This document shows, piece after piece, positions 23,294 through 33,345 of a stretch of DNA of 64,000 nt (its first letter is position 1; every line of letters starts with the position of its first letter). A model generated the notes under the pieces. The model was not told where the DNA came from and did not search any database. It worked only from the letters and a program-made list of their open reading frames with translations. A program made the translations under genes and the position numbers. The stretch covers positions 372,001-436,000 of the forward strand of contig NZ_PPFB01000001.1 of assembly GCF_002899455.1 (NCBI RefSeq), read 5' to 3'. This DNA comes from Streptomyces sp. DH-12. Lineage in GTDB: Bacteria; Actinomycetota; Actinomycetes; Streptomycetales; Streptomycetaceae.

Positions 23294-24550
23294 ATGGAGA
23301 TCACGAAGAGTGCGCGGTGGGGCCGGTCCGGACGGTGGCGTGCGGGGCTGGCCGTGGCCGGGGTCGCCGCGATCGGGACCGCATCGCTTCTCGGGCCGGG
23401 CACCACGGCCGAGGCCATGGGCTCCGGCGGCGGGGACGCGCGGTCGCGGCTGCAGCGGGACGCGGACGCGGTACGGGACACGGGAGCCACCGGGCTGACG
23501 GTGCTCGCCCGGGACGCGGCCGGGCGCGAGAGGCAGGCCCGGTCCGGCACCGCGAGCCTGAAGGACGGGGGCCGGGTGCCCTTCGACGCCTACTACCGCA
23601 TCGGCAGCGACACCAAGACCTTCACGGCCGTGGCCACGCTCCAGCTCGTCGGCGAGGGCACGCTGGGCCTGGACGACACCGTCGAGCAGTGGCTGCCCGG
23701 GGTGGTCGCCGGCAACGGCAACGACGGCAGCCGCATCACCCTGCGCAACCTGCTCCAGCACACCAGCGGACTGGCCGATTACACGGACATCGCCTTCGAG
23801 GACCCGGCGGAGCTGACGCCCGAGCGCTTCCACGCACAGCGGTTCCGCTCGCAGACCCCCGAGGAACAGGTCGCCGTGGCGATGGAGCGCGCCCCCGGCT
23901 GGCTGCCGGACGCGGACGATCCGGGCGCCGAGACGCAGTGGGCGTACTCCAACACCAACTACGTGCTGCTCGGGATGGTCATCGAGAAGGCCACTGGCAA
24001 CCCCTGGGCGCAGGAGGTGCACGACCGGATCATCGAGCCGCTGGGGCTGCGCCGCACGCTGATACCGGGCACCTCGCCGTACGTGCCGATGCCGACGGCC
24101 ACCGGGTACACGCAGTTCCCCGGCCGGGACGACCTCACCGACACCACGCTGGCCGTAGGCGGCGGCGCGGACGGCGGCATCATCAGCACCACCCGCGACA
24201 TGAACACCTTCCTGCGCGCCCTGATGGGCGGCCGGCTGCTGCCGCCGGAGCAGCTGGAGCAGATGCGCACCACCGTCCCGGCGCCCGGCTACGCCACCGA
24301 CGGCAGGGCCCGCTACGGGCTCGGCCTCGCCTGGCGCCCGGCCGAGGGCTGCGGGGGCGGGATCTGGTACCACGGCGGCACGTCCTTCGGCACCGCCTCC
24401 GAGACCGCCGTCACGTCCGACGGCCGGGTGTCGGCCGCGGCCGCTGTCTTCACCACGCGCTTCGGTGACGAGAAGCGCTTCCTCGAGCAGGCGGAGGCCG
24501 CGGTCCGCCTGCTGGACCGGGCGGTGTGCGGCGACCGGAAGAACGGGTGA
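23294..24550 (+). CDS. Secreted serine hydrolase, class C beta-lactamase/D-Ala-D-Ala carboxypeptidase family, 418 aa
   Basis: Has a twin-basic N-terminus and a hydrophobic stretch (GLAVAGVAAIGTASLL) ending in an AEA-M cleavage site, so it is secreted. The catalytic set of the class C family is visible: SxxK as SDTK (near residue 100), YxN as YSN (near 218) and HxG as HGG near the C-terminus. The likely role is a D,D-peptidase or esterase at the cell wall. Class C beta-lactamase activity is possible but usually absent from this Streptomyces subgroup. The ATG is the first of the frame after non-coding DNA, with only a weak ribosome-binding site. It stands alone between IS remnants. Confidence 0.88.
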   Translation: MEITKSARWGRSGRWRAGLAVAGVAAIGTASLLGPGTTAEAMGSGGGDARSRLQRDADAVRDTGATGLTVLARDAAGRERQARSGTASLKDGGRVPFDAYYRIGSDTKTFTAVATLQLVGEGTLGLDDTVEQWLPGVVAGNGNDGSRITLRNLLQHTSGLADYTDIAFEDPAELTPERFHAQRFRSQTPEEQVAVAMERAPGWLPDADDPGAETQWAYSNTNYVLLGMVIEKATGNPWAQEVHDRIIEPLGLRRTLIPGTSPYVPMPTATGYTQFPGRDDLTDTTLAVGGGADGGIISTTRDMNTFLRALMGGRLLPPEQLEQMRTTVPAPGYATDGRARYGLGLAWRPAEGCGGGIWYHGGTSFGTASETAVTSDGRVSAAAAVFTTRFGDEKRFLEQAEAAVRLLDRAVCGDRKNG

Positions 24551-24649
24551 CCAGGGGCGCACACCCGCAGAAGACACCGCTTGATTTCTTCGAAAGGAGT
24601 CGCGTCCTGCGGCGCGGGGGACGGTCAAGATCCGTATCCCGTGCGGCGA

Positions 24650-24930
24650 GGGTGTCGACGAGCCGGGAGACGGTCGGGTCGGAGGCGACCGGCCCGAACA
24701 CGGCCGGCTCGGCCCGCAGCATCGCGGCATCGGCCAGGCGGTCCCCGCCCAGCGCCACCGCGAGCGCCACATCCAGCAGCACCTTGCCCGGATCGTGCAC
24801 CGCCCGGTCCTTGCGCCACGGCGCGAACGCCGCCGACAGCGCCTGGTGCAGGCCGGTCTTGCGGGCCGTCTCCACCAGCAGCACGGCCCCGGCCTGCGAG
24901 ACCGCCCACGACCGCCGCCCTCGACGCGGA
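24650..24930 (-). pseudogene. IS1380-family transposase N-terminal fragment
   Basis: The stretch VSQAGAVLLVETARKTGL, KDRAVHDPGKVLLDVALAVALGG and GPVASDPTVSRLVDTLAA is the conserved N-terminal region of IS1380-type transposases. About 95 of roughly 460 residues remain; both sides run into unrelated or frameshifted sequence. Confidence 0.75.
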
Positions 24931-25133
24931 CACGCGGGTAGCACAGGACCCTCAGCAAGTCCCATCGTTGCAGGTCAGAGACACTTCCCGCTTTTTTCCC
25001 ACCACTCGGACAGCCCGCTTGGTGAAAGCGCGAGGTTGGCGCACGATCTGACATGGATGTTCCTCAACCCTTTGACCGATGCCAACACGTGAAACGCTTC
25101 CGACATCGAACAGCCCCACCACAGGAGCCGCGA

Positions 25134-25568
25134 ATGTCCAGGACCGCCGACATCGATCTCGTGTTCGCCCGTGCCGTCACCGTTGACGCCGTGGTGCGAG
25201 CTCTGGGCGGTGAGGGGTGGTCGCTGCAGGAACCGCTTGGTCTCTCCTGCATGGTCAACAACGACGACCTGTTCGACTGGCAGTCGGCTTCAACCGATCA
25301 GGCAGCTGAGGTCCTGACCGTGGTGGACTCACCGGACAACATCGACCGCCACGTCGGCGTCTGCATCTATCACTCGACTGCGGAAACCGGTGGCCAGCTA
25401 CTTTTTCACGCCGGCCGATCACGCTGTTCCTTCATCCCGACGATCGACCGGCGAAGGCTCTCTGGAGCACCAGCCCTGACTGATATGGCGTGGTATCTGA
25501 ACGCACTGGTCCCGCCCCTGCTCGCCCTGGGGCTGGCCAGCTACGAAGCGAGAGACCTTGCCGACTGA
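25134..25568 (+). CDS. Hypothetical protein, 144 aa
   Basis: I do not recognise this protein. It reads as a compact soluble domain without a signal or membrane segment, with blocks LVFARAVTVDAVVRALGGEGW and LTDMAWYLNALVPPLLALGLASYEARDL. The ATG at 25134 has AGGAG 7 bases upstream, which makes it a better start than the frame opening 27 codons earlier. Small proteins of this size beside IS debris are often orphan immunity proteins, but nothing here shows it. Confidence 0.6.
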   Translation: MSRTADIDLVFARAVTVDAVVRALGGEGWSLQEPLGLSCMVNNDDLFDWQSASTDQAAEVLTVVDSPDNIDRHVGVCIYHSTAETGGQLLFHAGRSRCSFIPTIDRRRLSGAPALTDMAWYLNALVPPLLALGLASYEARDLAD

Positions 25569-25821
25569 GACTCCTCCGTCAGCAGCTCGGTTGACATGCG
25601 GGCAGCACGCGTACTCGGGTCGATCCCCGCTGCCTGCCCAGCCGGTGTCCCTCACGGCTACGTGCTGACGGAAATTAAGCCAGAGCCATTTCTGCTTCTG
25701 GCACGACTTCCGTGAAGCGGTCACGATCACTGACCTTCGAAGCGTGGTGCCGGCAGGGCTGACGACCCGTGATTCCTGCGGTATGCCGAGTACATGAGGT
25801 AGGGCCCAGGGCGGTGGTCTG

Positions 25822-26175
25822 ACCGACGAACGGCAGGCCTTCCGCGAGAAGTTGCGGATGGAGGCGGCCGAGCGGTTCCGGCAGGGCGAGGAAAACGCGG
25901 ACATCGCGCACGACCTGCGGGTCAGCGTCCGGTCGGTGCAGCGCTGGCGCAGAGCCTGGTCGCAGGGTGGGCCGAAGGCTCGGCCCGCTGCGGCAGTTCA
26001 CCCTGGCCGACTCCCACCACCGCAGCCACCCCGCGCAAACCCAGGCACCGCACCGCTGCCCGCGCTGGCGCAACACCGACGCCCGCCACCCCGACGTACT
26101 CGCCGCCCAACGCGAGGAACGCGCCCGGGTCCGCGGCGAGAAGGGCATCCGCTGGGGCGGACGCCCTTCAACACC
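25822..26175 (+). pseudogene. IS630-like transposase remnant
   Basis: The first 55 codons (ERFRQGEENADIAHDLRVSVRSVQRWRRAW) form the N-terminal helix-turn-helix of IS630-type transposases. In another frame, 26050-26170 reads WRNTDARHPDVLAAQREERARVR, which looks like a further transposon-type tail. The catalytic core is missing, so this is an internally deleted, frameshifted copy. The link between the two pieces is an inference. Confidence 0.55.
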
Positions 26176-26254
26176 GCAGTCCGGCCAACCGCGAACCGCA
26201 GCCCCGAGCGCCGGAAGGGCAAGTTCAGGAGAAGGACAGCGACAGAAGGACGGC

Positions 26255-26632
26255 TCAGGAGGCGGACGGTTCGATCTCCCCCGCAAAGACGATGACCTGG
26301 TCGATGAGGCTCCGCCGCAGATGGACGACGTCCGTTCCCGCCAGGCGGGGACCTCCATCCGGCGTGGTGAAGACCCATTGGTACCGGGCCCACTCGTCCG
26401 GCATGTCCACCGCCGAGCAGCGCACCATCGTGCCGGTCCCCGCCGGGTGGCGCCGGATGTCCAGCACGAACCGCTCGACCGCCGCGATTCCTTCGCTGCG
26501 ACCCAACGGCCCCCAGAAGACCACGTCCGAGGTCAGCGCCTGGGAGAGCAGGGAGGTCACATAGCTGTCGTCCGAGGCGTTGAACGCGGAGATGAACGTG
26601 TCGATCGCGGAGCGTGCAATTTCTTCCTGCAT
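26255..26632 (-). CDS. NTF2-like / SnoaL-fold protein, 125 aa
   Basis: Size and pattern fit the nuclear-transport-factor-2-like fold: an N-terminal helix pair (IARSAIDTFISAFNASD), a central DVVFWGPLGRSEGIAAVERFV, and a beta-sheet end with YQWVFTTPDGGPRLAGTDVVHLR. Members include small epimerases, cyclases and binding proteins, so no reaction can be assigned. It stands alone; the ATG at 26632 is the only good start. Identification is by fold pattern, not catalytic residues. Confidence 0.65.
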   Translation of the reverse strand: MQEEIARSAIDTFISAFNASDDSYVTSLLSQALTSDVVFWGPLGRSEGIAAVERFVLDIRRHPAGTGTMVRCSAVDMPDEWARYQWVFTTPDGGPRLAGTDVVHLRRSLIDQVIVFAGEIEPSAS

Positions 26633-27459
26633 GCCCCAGTAATACCAGCCGTTGCGCGTGCGCTCGTCCCGCGAGCCGCCTTCCGATCACGGTGAACCAT
26701 CCCGGTCACAGCACCAGCGAGTCGGTCGGCGGACCGACCCTGTCAGCCCAGCGCCGCCAACGCCGTGCGGGGCCGGCCCGGCACGCACACCTCCACCTCC
26801 GAGCAGCACGGCCAACCTTCCTCCGACATCTGGTCGAAGGTGTCGCCGGCAAGTCGGCCCGGGACGGTGAGGAAGTGCCGCCGGTCCAGTCCCAGTAATC
26901 CGGGGCGTCGGGGCGTGGGGCGTACAGGGCCCGGCCACCGGTGCCGAACTGCCCAGCTCGGTGGAGAGGGCGACACCGGTGCCGGCCGCGATCGACGCTT
27001 CCCCATGCCCACATCAACGAGCGATCAAGCCGACAGTCACATGATCAACCCCGACTTGGACCTGGCGGGTGGCGTGCGGGCCCACGACCTGCATGCGGTC
27101 GGCGATCCCCCCGATACGCAGAGGTTCCCCGGCCGCGAGCAGGGACACCAGCACCCCCACGGCGGGACGGACCGGCCGCCTCCGCGGCTCGTGGCGGCGA
27201 TGCGGGCGTCCGAAGACCTCTTCTTCGACATCGTGAGCCCCGAGCGCGTGCCGTCCAGCACGCCCTCGGTGCTGTCGTACGGCCGCCGGAACGTCTCGGC
27301 CGACGTGCCGTGGAGAAGACGACCAGGTCAGCGCCGCGTGGATGACGCCCGCCTTCGACGAGCCAGAATGACGGAGATCGAGCGTCGGGCCCTGGACGCG
27401 GGGTACTGGGGATTCGTTGCCCACGTTCACTTCCCGGGCAGGGGCAGGTGGAGGCCCGC
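26633..27459. other. 827 bp without a convincing gene
   Basis: Several overlapping short ORFs occur on both strands but none shows a recognisable family. The most protein-like is a minus-strand stretch at about 26743-26910 (LTVPGRLAGDTFDQMSEEGW, ending VCVPGRPRTALAALG), which may be a relic of a small gene. Confidence 0.4.
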
Positions 27460-29475
27460 ATGAGGCTGGAGATGTTCGACCCCGCTCCGATCGGTGTGGT
27501 GTTCACCCGGGGGCCGGAGCACCGACTCGCGTACACCAACGCCGTCTACCGGAAGACCTTCGGTGACCGTCCGCTGGGCCGGCCCCTCCGGCGCACCTTT
27601 CCCGACCTCGCGCAGTCCGGCTATTTCGACATCTTCGACCGGGTCCTCGCCACCGGCGAGGCCGAGGTGCTCACGGCCGTTCCCATCGACCTCGATTTCG
27701 CGGACTCACCACGGAAGGGAACACGCTACTTCACGTTCAGCGTCTCCCGTGCGACGGTGAGTGACGGAAGTCGTGGCGTACTGGGCGTGGTCGTGGAAAC
27801 GACTGAGCAGGTGACCGCCGCACGGCGGATCCGTGTCCTGTCCGAGGAGCGACGCCGCGCACTGCTGCGCTACCGCAGCCTGGTGCGCGCCGGGTCCGAG
27901 ATGGTGTGGGTGACGGGCCCGGAAGGAGGTGTGACCGAGCCGAGCCCGGGCTGGCAGCGGGTCACCGGGCAGAGCTGGGAGGAGTTCCGCGGCGACGGAT
28001 GGATCGACGCGGTCCATCCCGACGACCGCGCCGCCGTCATCGAGCGGTGGAGCCGCGCCCTGCGGGAGGTGCAGCCGCGCTTCACCCACGCCTACCGGTT
28101 GCGGCTGGCCACGGGCGGCTACCGGCACTTCGCCGTCGACGCCGCGCCGGTCCGCGACGGGGACACGGTGATCGAGTGGATAGGCACGTGCCGGGACGTC
28201 GAGCAGGAGTGGCAGGATGCCCGCCGGGAGAAGCTGCTGGCCCGGGCGACCGCCGTGACGGCGGACACCGCCCGGCCGGACGAGATGCTTGCCGCCCTCA
28301 CCGCGGTGATCGTGCCCGAGCTCGCCGACAGCTGTACCTCCTACCTCCTTCCACAGGCCCTGCACCGCACTCCGGGGACCGCCCTGACCGCCGAACGCGT
28401 CGCCGCCGTGACCCGCCAGGGCCCTCCCGTCCCGCTCCCGCACGGCGCCGAGCATCTGGGCCCGGACAGCGCCCTCGTCCGCGCCGCCGACCGGCGCCGC
28501 CCGGTCCACGCCGTCTTCCCGCCCGGCTCACCGCCGCCCGGTATCGCCCTGCCCGGCGCCGAACCCTGGCTGGCGCCCGACGCCAACAGCGTCGTCCTGC
28601 TTCCGGTCGTCGTCGACGGCACCACCGCCGCCCTGGTCGTCGCCTGCGTCAACGGCGACCGCCCACCCCTTGGCCAGTCGGAGATCAGTCTGCTGCAGAC
28701 GCTCCTGGAACGGGCCCACACCCCCTTGAGCAACGCTCTGGAGTACCAGCGAACCCGGCAGGTGGCGCTCGCACTCCAGCACAGCCTGCTCACCGAGCCG
28801 CCGGACGTCCCCGGCCTCGGCATCGCCGTCCGCTACCGGCCCAGCAGCTCGGCCGCCGAAGTCGGCGGCGACTGGTACGACTCCTTCGTGCTGCGCGACG
28901 GCGCCACCGTCCTCACCGTCGGTGACGTCGCAGGCCACGACCTGCCCGCCGCGGTCACCATGAGCCAGTTGCGCAACATGCTGCGCGGACTCGCCCTCGA
29001 CCGTGAGGAACCCACCGGCGAGATCCTGCGGCGCCTGGACGCATCCATACAGACCCTGTACCTCGAGTGCACCGCCACCTGCGTCCTGGCCCGGATCGAA
29101 CGACCGGCGCCAGGCCGCTTGCAGCTCCACTACTCCGTGGCAGGACACCCTCCGCCGCTGCTCGTCGAGGCGGACGGCACCGCACACTTCCTGGACGAGG
29201 GCCGCTCCCCTATGCTCGGCCTGCTCCCCGACCCCCGCCACAGCACCGCCGTCCACCCCCTGCTTCCCGGTTCCACGCTGCTGCTGTACACCGACGGGCT
29301 GGTCGAACGCCGGAAGGAAGACCTCACCGACGGACTGGACCGGCTGCGCCGCCACGCGTCGACCGCGGCCCGGCGCCCACTGGAATCCTTCTGCGACGAG
29401 TTGCTCGCCGGGATGCTGACCGCCGACAACGACGACGACACGGCGCTGGTGGCCCTGCGCCTGTCCGTGCCGTAG
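27460..29475 (+). CDS. PAS-PAS-GAF-SpoIIE (PP2C) phosphatase regulator, 671 aa
   Basis: Multi-sensor Ser/Thr phosphatase of the RsbU/SpoIIE type, which dephosphorylates anti-anti-sigma factors in partner-switching pathways. It has a PAS domain at about 5-125 (PIGVVFTRGPEHRLAYTNAVY), a second PAS at about 140-255 (AGSEMVWVTGPEGG), a GAF-like region at about 265-425, and a SpoIIE phosphatase from about 440 with metal-binding Asp residues in VGGDWYDSF, GDVAGHD and YTDGLVERR. ATG 27460 is chosen because GGAGG lies 5 bases upstream; an in-frame GTG 4 codons earlier is the alternative. No anti-sigma or STAS gene is adjacent, so its target is elsewhere. No membrane segment was seen. Confidence 0.88.
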   Translation: MRLEMFDPAPIGVVFTRGPEHRLAYTNAVYRKTFGDRPLGRPLRRTFPDLAQSGYFDIFDRVLATGEAEVLTAVPIDLDFADSPRKGTRYFTFSVSRATVSDGSRGVLGVVVETTEQVTAARRIRVLSEERRRALLRYRSLVRAGSEMVWVTGPEGGVTEPSPGWQRVTGQSWEEFRGDGWIDAVHPDDRAAVIERWSRALREVQPRFTHAYRLRLATGGYRHFAVDAAPVRDGDTVIEWIGTCRDVEQEWQDARREKLLARATAVTADTARPDEMLAALTAVIVPELADSCTSYLLPQALHRTPGTALTAERVAAVTRQGPPVPLPHGAEHLGPDSALVRAADRRRPVHAVFPPGSPPPGIALPGAEPWLAPDANSVVLLPVVVDGTTAALVVACVNGDRPPLGQSEISLLQTLLERAHTPLSNALEYQRTRQVALALQHSLLTEPPDVPGLGIAVRYRPSSSAAEVGGDWYDSFVLRDGATVLTVGDVAGHDLPAAVTMSQLRNMLRGLALDREEPTGEILRRLDASIQTLYLECTATCVLARIERPAPGRLQLHYSVAGHPPPLLVEADGTAHFLDEGRSPMLGLLPDPRHSTAVHPLLPGSTLLLYTDGLVERRKEDLTDGLDRLRRHASTAARRPLESFCDELLAGMLTADNDDDTALVALRLSVP

Positions 29476-29529
29476 CACCCCGCCCGCCCCCGCCACGAGC
29501 AAGGGCGAGCGACGGCGCCGCTTCCTCCC

Positions 29530-29718
29530 CCGCCCCGGTCGTGGTCACGGCAGTGGACGCGGCCGCGGAGACTGCCGGGGCCTCGATCAGCTCCTCCCGC
29601 GCGATCACCGCCGGTCCAGCTCGGCCTCGGCGGCCTCCAGCACCTCAGCCGACCGCGCGGCTTCCTCCCGCAAGCCCTCCACCCGCACGCGGGCAGCCGC
29701 CTCTCGCTCCTCCAGCAT
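29530..29718 (-). pseudogene. Coiled-coil hypothetical gene fragment with a one-base deletion
   Basis: The 37-residue frame MLEEREAAARVRVEGL to EAAEAELDRR is a charged coiled coil that stops at TGA (29605-29607). Inserting one G before the TGA lets it continue as VIAREELIEAPAV, which reads as natural sequence. It resembles the N-terminus of small coiled-coil proteins scattered near IS elements in Streptomyces. No C-terminal domain remains. Family recall is moderate. Confidence 0.5.
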
Positions 29719-30047
29719 CCCCGGCACCGACGCCACCGCGCACCCCTCGACCGATGAAGCGGACACAAGACGTCGCGATGCCTCCCTCAACCCGAGCGAA
29801 ACCATTCCTGACCAGCAGGGATCAAGGGACCGCGTCGGGTTGGGACACGGCTTCCCGGTAAAGATGCCGCTCTGATGTGGCTTACCGCTCGGGAGGGGAA
29901 GCCGACAGCCGGACCCCTGGCCGAGGTGTGCGCCGACGCCGCAGAAGGCACCGTGCGGGCACCGGCCGGAACCGGCGCCCTCTCGGCCCGCCGCGCTCCT
30001 GGCGGCGCATCCGTCTCCGCCGACAGGAGCATGCTCCGGGGCGCCGG
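29719..30047. other. Gap with no recognised gene
   Basis: About 330 bp downstream of the GH1 gene. I see no conserved frame, RNA gene or strong hairpin here. Confidence 0.4.
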
Positions 30048-31403
30048 TCAGGCCTGGAGCCGGCGGTGGGCACGGATGATGTCGGCGTAGTGGTGGCCGC
30101 TGGACTTGATGGTGCGGGTCTGTGTCGCGTAGTCGACGTGGACGAGGCCGAAGCGCTTGTCGTAGCCGTAGGCCCATTCGAAGTTGTCGAGCAGGGACCA
30201 GGCGTAGTAGCCGGCGAGGGGGGCTCCCTTGCGCACGGCGCGGGCGCAGGCGCTGATGTGCTGTTCCAGGTAGCGGGCCCGGTCGGGGTCGTCGACGGTG
30301 CCGTCGGGGGCGACGGTGTCGGGGAAGGCGGAGCCGTTCTCGGTGACGTACAGCTCGCGGACGCCGTAGTCGTCGGTCAGCCGCATGAGGAACGCCTCCA
30401 GGCCGTCGGCGTCGATCTGCCAGTCCATGCCGGTGCGGGGCACGTCGGGCAGGCGGAACTCGCGGGCGTACGGGACGGGGCCGGCCGGGTCGTCGGCGAC
30501 GGTGACCGGGAAGTAGTAGTTGAGGCCGTGCCAGTCGAGCGGGACGGCGATCGTCTCCAGGTCGCCCGCGCGTTCGGGCAGTTCGACGCCGTAGAGCTCG
30601 CGCATGTCGGCGGGGAAGCCCCTGCCGTACACGGGGTCGAGCCACCAGCGGTTGGTGTGGCCGTCCATGCGAGTGGCCGCCGCGAGGTCCTCCGGCCGGG
30701 TGGAGGCGGCCTCCACGGTCGAGTGGTTGGTGACGAGCCCGACCTGGGCGCCCGGCACCGCCGCGCGGATCGCCTGCGCGGCCAGTCCGTGGCCGAGCAG
30801 CAGGTGGTACGAGGCGTGCACGGCGGCGGTCAGGTCGGTGAGGCCCGGAGCCATCCTGCCCTCGAGGTGGCCGATCCACCCGGAGCAGAGGGGTTCGTTC
30901 AAGGTGGCCCAGCGGGTGACCCGGTCGCCGAGCCGCCCGGAGACTGCGGAGGCGTAGGCGGCGAGGTGTTCGGCGGTGTCGCGGCTGGTCCAGCCGCCGC
31001 GGTCCTGGAGCGCCTGGGGCAGGTCCCAGTGGTAGAGGGTGATGTTGGGTGTGATGCCGGCGTCGAGGAGGCCGTCGACGAGGCGGTCGTAGAAGTCGAG
31101 GCCGGCCGCGTTGAGGGGGCCGTCGCCGCCGGGGACGACGCGGGGCCAGGCGATGGACATCCGGTAGGCGTCGGCGCCCAGCTCCTTCATGAGGGCGATG
31201 TCCTCGGGCCAGCGGTGGTAGTGGTCGCAGGCCACGTCGCCGTGGTCGTCGTTGTCGACCTTCCCCGGGGTGTGGGAGAAGGTGTCCCAGATCGACGGGG
31301 CCCGGCCGTCCTCGGAGACGGCGCCCTCGATCTGGTAGGCGGAAGTGGCCGTGCCCCACACGAAGTCGCGGGGGAAGGCGGCGAGGTCTATCGCTTCGGA
31401 CAC
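30048..31403 (-). CDS. GH1 beta-glucosidase, 451 aa
   Basis: Intracellular family 1 glycoside hydrolase that releases glucose from imported beta-glucosides. Full family length. The acid/base Glu is in TLNEPLCSG (near residue 167) and the nucleophile Glu in YVTENGSAF (near 355). The N-terminus [18 protein letters not shown] is typical, and there is no signal peptide. The GTG at 31403 is the only start at the family N-terminus. It is the last gene of the operon binding protein - permease - permease - GH1, the same plan as cebEFG-bglC for cellobiose. The nearby beta-1,3-glucanases suggest laminari-oligosaccharides as an alternative substrate. Confidence 0.93.
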   Translation of the reverse strand: MSEAIDLAAFPRDFVWGTATSAYQIEGAVSEDGRAPSIWDTFSHTPGKVDNDDHGDVACDHYHRWPEDIALMKELGADAYRMSIAWPRVVPGGDGPLNAAGLDFYDRLVDGLLDAGITPNITLYHWDLPQALQDRGGWTSRDTAEHLAAYASAVSGRLGDRVTRWATLNEPLCSGWIGHLEGRMAPGLTDLTAAVHASYHLLLGHGLAAQAIRAAVPGAQVGLVTNHSTVEAASTRPEDLAAATRMDGHTNRWWLDPVYGRGFPADMRELYGVELPERAGDLETIAVPLDWHGLNYYFPVTVADDPAGPVPYAREFRLPDVPRTGMDWQIDADGLEAFLMRLTDDYGVRELYVTENGSAFPDTVAPDGTVDDPDRARYLEQHISACARAVRKGAPLAGYYAWSLLDNFEWAYGYDKRFGLVHVDYATQTRTIKSSGHHYADIIRAHRRLQA

Positions 31404-31468
31404 TGAGGGTGCCTCTCTGGGTGACTGGGGTGATCGGAGGGTGCGGTGGGCGAAAGGGGCGTGGGCCG

Positions 31469-32344
31469 CTACTTCACGGCACCGGCGGTCAGTCCGGCGA
31501 CGAGGTAGCGCTGGAGGAGCAGGAAGCCGGCGACGACGGGCAAGCTGACGACGAGCGAGGCGGCCATGATCTGGTTCCAGTACACGTCGTTCTGGGTGGA
31601 GTAGCCCTGCAGGCCGACGGCGAGGGTGCGGGTGGTGTCGTTGGTCATGACGGAGGCGAAGAGGACCTCGCCCCAGGCGGTCATGAACGCGTAGACGGCG
31701 ACGGCGACGATGCCGGGGACCGCGGCGGGCACGATGACTCTGAAGAGGGCGCCGAGCGGTCCGCAGCCGTCCACCTTGGCCGCTTCGTCGAGGTCTCTGG
31801 GCACCGAGTCGAAGTATCCGATCAGCATCCAGATGGAGAAGGGCAGCGAGAAGGTGAGGTAGGTGAGGATCAGGCCGCCGCGGGAGCCGAACAGCGCGAT
31901 GCCGGTGGCGTTGCCGATGTTGACGTAGATGAGGAACAGCGGCAGCAGGAACAGGATGCCGGGGAACATCTGGGTCGACAGGACCGTCACCGTGAAGACG
32001 CGCTTGCCGCGGAAGGAGTAGCGGCTGACCGCGTAGGCCGCGAACACGGCGATGGTGACGGAGCAGACGGTCGCCGCGCCGGCCACGATCAGCGAGTTCA
32101 TGAAGTAGTCGGCCAGCGGGACCGTGTCCCAGATGTCGAAGTACGGGCGGACGGTGAGGCCCGAGGGGATCCACGCGAACTTCCCCGACACGTCCTCCAG
32201 CGGCTTCAGCGAGCTGGAGACCATCACGTACACCGGCAGCAGCACGAAGCCGGCGAGGAGCGTCAGGAAGATCCGCCGGCTCCACAGGAAGGACTGCGGG
32301 GCAGCCATCGGGGAGCGGGCCTGGCGCCGGGACGGGCTAGGCAT
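31469..32344 (-). CDS. Sugar ABC transporter permease (MalG/CebG type), 291 aa
   Basis: Inner-membrane subunit of a CUT1 carbohydrate importer. It has six predicted transmembrane helices starting with [20 protein letters not shown]. The cytoplasmic EAA loop reads [21 protein letters not shown], which docks the ATPase. No ATPase gene is present in the operon; CUT1 systems in Streptomyces share the global MsiK ATPase. The start overlaps the upstream permease by 8 bp, indicating coupled translation. Confidence 0.92.
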   Translation of the reverse strand: MPSPSRRQARSPMAAPQSFLWSRRIFLTLLAGFVLLPVYVMVSSSLKPLEDVSGKFAWIPSGLTVRPYFDIWDTVPLADYFMNSLIVAGAATVCSVTIAVFAAYAVSRYSFRGKRVFTVTVLSTQMFPGILFLLPLFLIYVNIGNATGIALFGSRGGLILTYLTFSLPFSIWMLIGYFDSVPRDLDEAAKVDGCGPLGALFRVIVPAAVPGIVAVAVYAFMTAWGEVLFASVMTNDTTRTLAVGLQGYSTQNDVYWNQIMAASLVVSLPVVAGFLLLQRYLVAGLTAGAVK

Positions 32345-33329
32345 CGGAGGCCTTCCTTCCTCGGGAGGTGAGCAGGAGGTAGACGCCTGTCACCACGAGC
32401 AGGAACAGCAGCAGCAGGACCGACATGGCGGAGCCGGTGCCGAAGTTCCAGGTCTGGAACGAGGACTGGTAGATGTGCAGGGAGATGAGGTCTGCGGCCT
32501 CGGGCGCCGCCTCGCCGAAGAGGACGAAGGGGGTGTTGAAGTCGTTGAACGTCCACAGGAACAGCACCAGGACGAGAACCTGGTTGACCGGGCGCAGCGC
32601 CGGCAGCGTGATGCGGCGGATCTGCTGCCAGACGCCGGCGCCGTCGAGGGCGGCGGCCTCGTAGATCTCCTTCGGGATGTTCTGCAGTCCGGCCATGACG
32701 ATGAGGAAGGCGAAGGGCCAGCCCTTCCACACCGAGACGATGAGCAGGGCGACGAAGCTGTTGTCGCCGATCAGCCAGAACGGAGGGCTGTCGGTGAGGC
32801 CGAGCTGGTCGTGCACGACGTGGTTGATCAGGCCGTTGTCGCGCTGGAACATGAACGCCCAGGTGATGACGGCGGCGTAGACGGGCAGCGCGTACGGGAC
32901 GAGGAAGAGCGTGCGCAGGAAGCCACGGCCGCGGAAGCTCTCCTGCATGAACACGGCGGTGGCCACCCCGAGCAGCCAGCACAGCCCGACCGAGAGGACG
33001 GTGAACAGGCAGGTGGTGAGGAAGGAGTTCAGCAGCGCTTCGCCCACGGGGGCGTCGAAGTCGACCGCGAGGGAGTAGTTGTCGAAGGCGGCCCACGGTG
33101 CGGTGGTCCAGTCGCGGATGTAGAACTGGGTCAGCTCCTTGAAGCTGACGGCGATGCCGATCACCATCGGCACCAGGTGGACCAGGAGTTCGAGCAGGAG
33201 CGCGGGCAGGAGCAGGAGGTACGGCAGGCTGATGCGCCGCAGCCGCCCGGAGCGGCGCTTGCGCGGTGCTCCGGGGGAACTCTTGCGTGCCTTCCGCTCG
33301 CCTGTGTCAGGGGCAGCGGTGAGAGTCAT
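32337..33329 (-). CDS. Sugar ABC transporter permease (MalF/CebF type), 330 aa
   Basis: Partner permease of the CUT1 importer. A basic cytoplasmic N-terminus (KARKSSPGAPRKRRSGRLRR) is followed by six membrane segments beginning LPYLLLLPALLLELLVHLV. The EAA loop reads YEAAALDGAGVWQQIRRITLP. It starts 16 bp after the binding-protein stop and overlaps the next permease. Confidence 0.92.
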   Translation of the reverse strand: MTLTAAPDTGERKARKSSPGAPRKRRSGRLRRISLPYLLLLPALLLELLVHLVPMVIGIAVSFKELTQFYIRDWTTAPWAAFDNYSLAVDFDAPVGEALLNSFLTTCLFTVLSVGLCWLLGVATAVFMQESFRGRGFLRTLFLVPYALPVYAAVITWAFMFQRDNGLINHVVHDQLGLTDSPPFWLIGDNSFVALLIVSVWKGWPFAFLIVMAGLQNIPKEIYEAAALDGAGVWQQIRRITLPALRPVNQVLVLVLFLWTFNDFNTPFVLFGEAAPEAADLISLHIYQSSFQTWNFGTGSAMSVLLLLFLLVVTGVYLLLTSRGRKASDA

Positions 33330-33345
33330 CGTGGTGGTCCGCCAC

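Noticed and set aside
27014..27459. Possible gene before the phosphatase, on either strand
   Set aside because: Competing frames have no motif or ribosome-binding site, and codon bias points to neither strand consistently.
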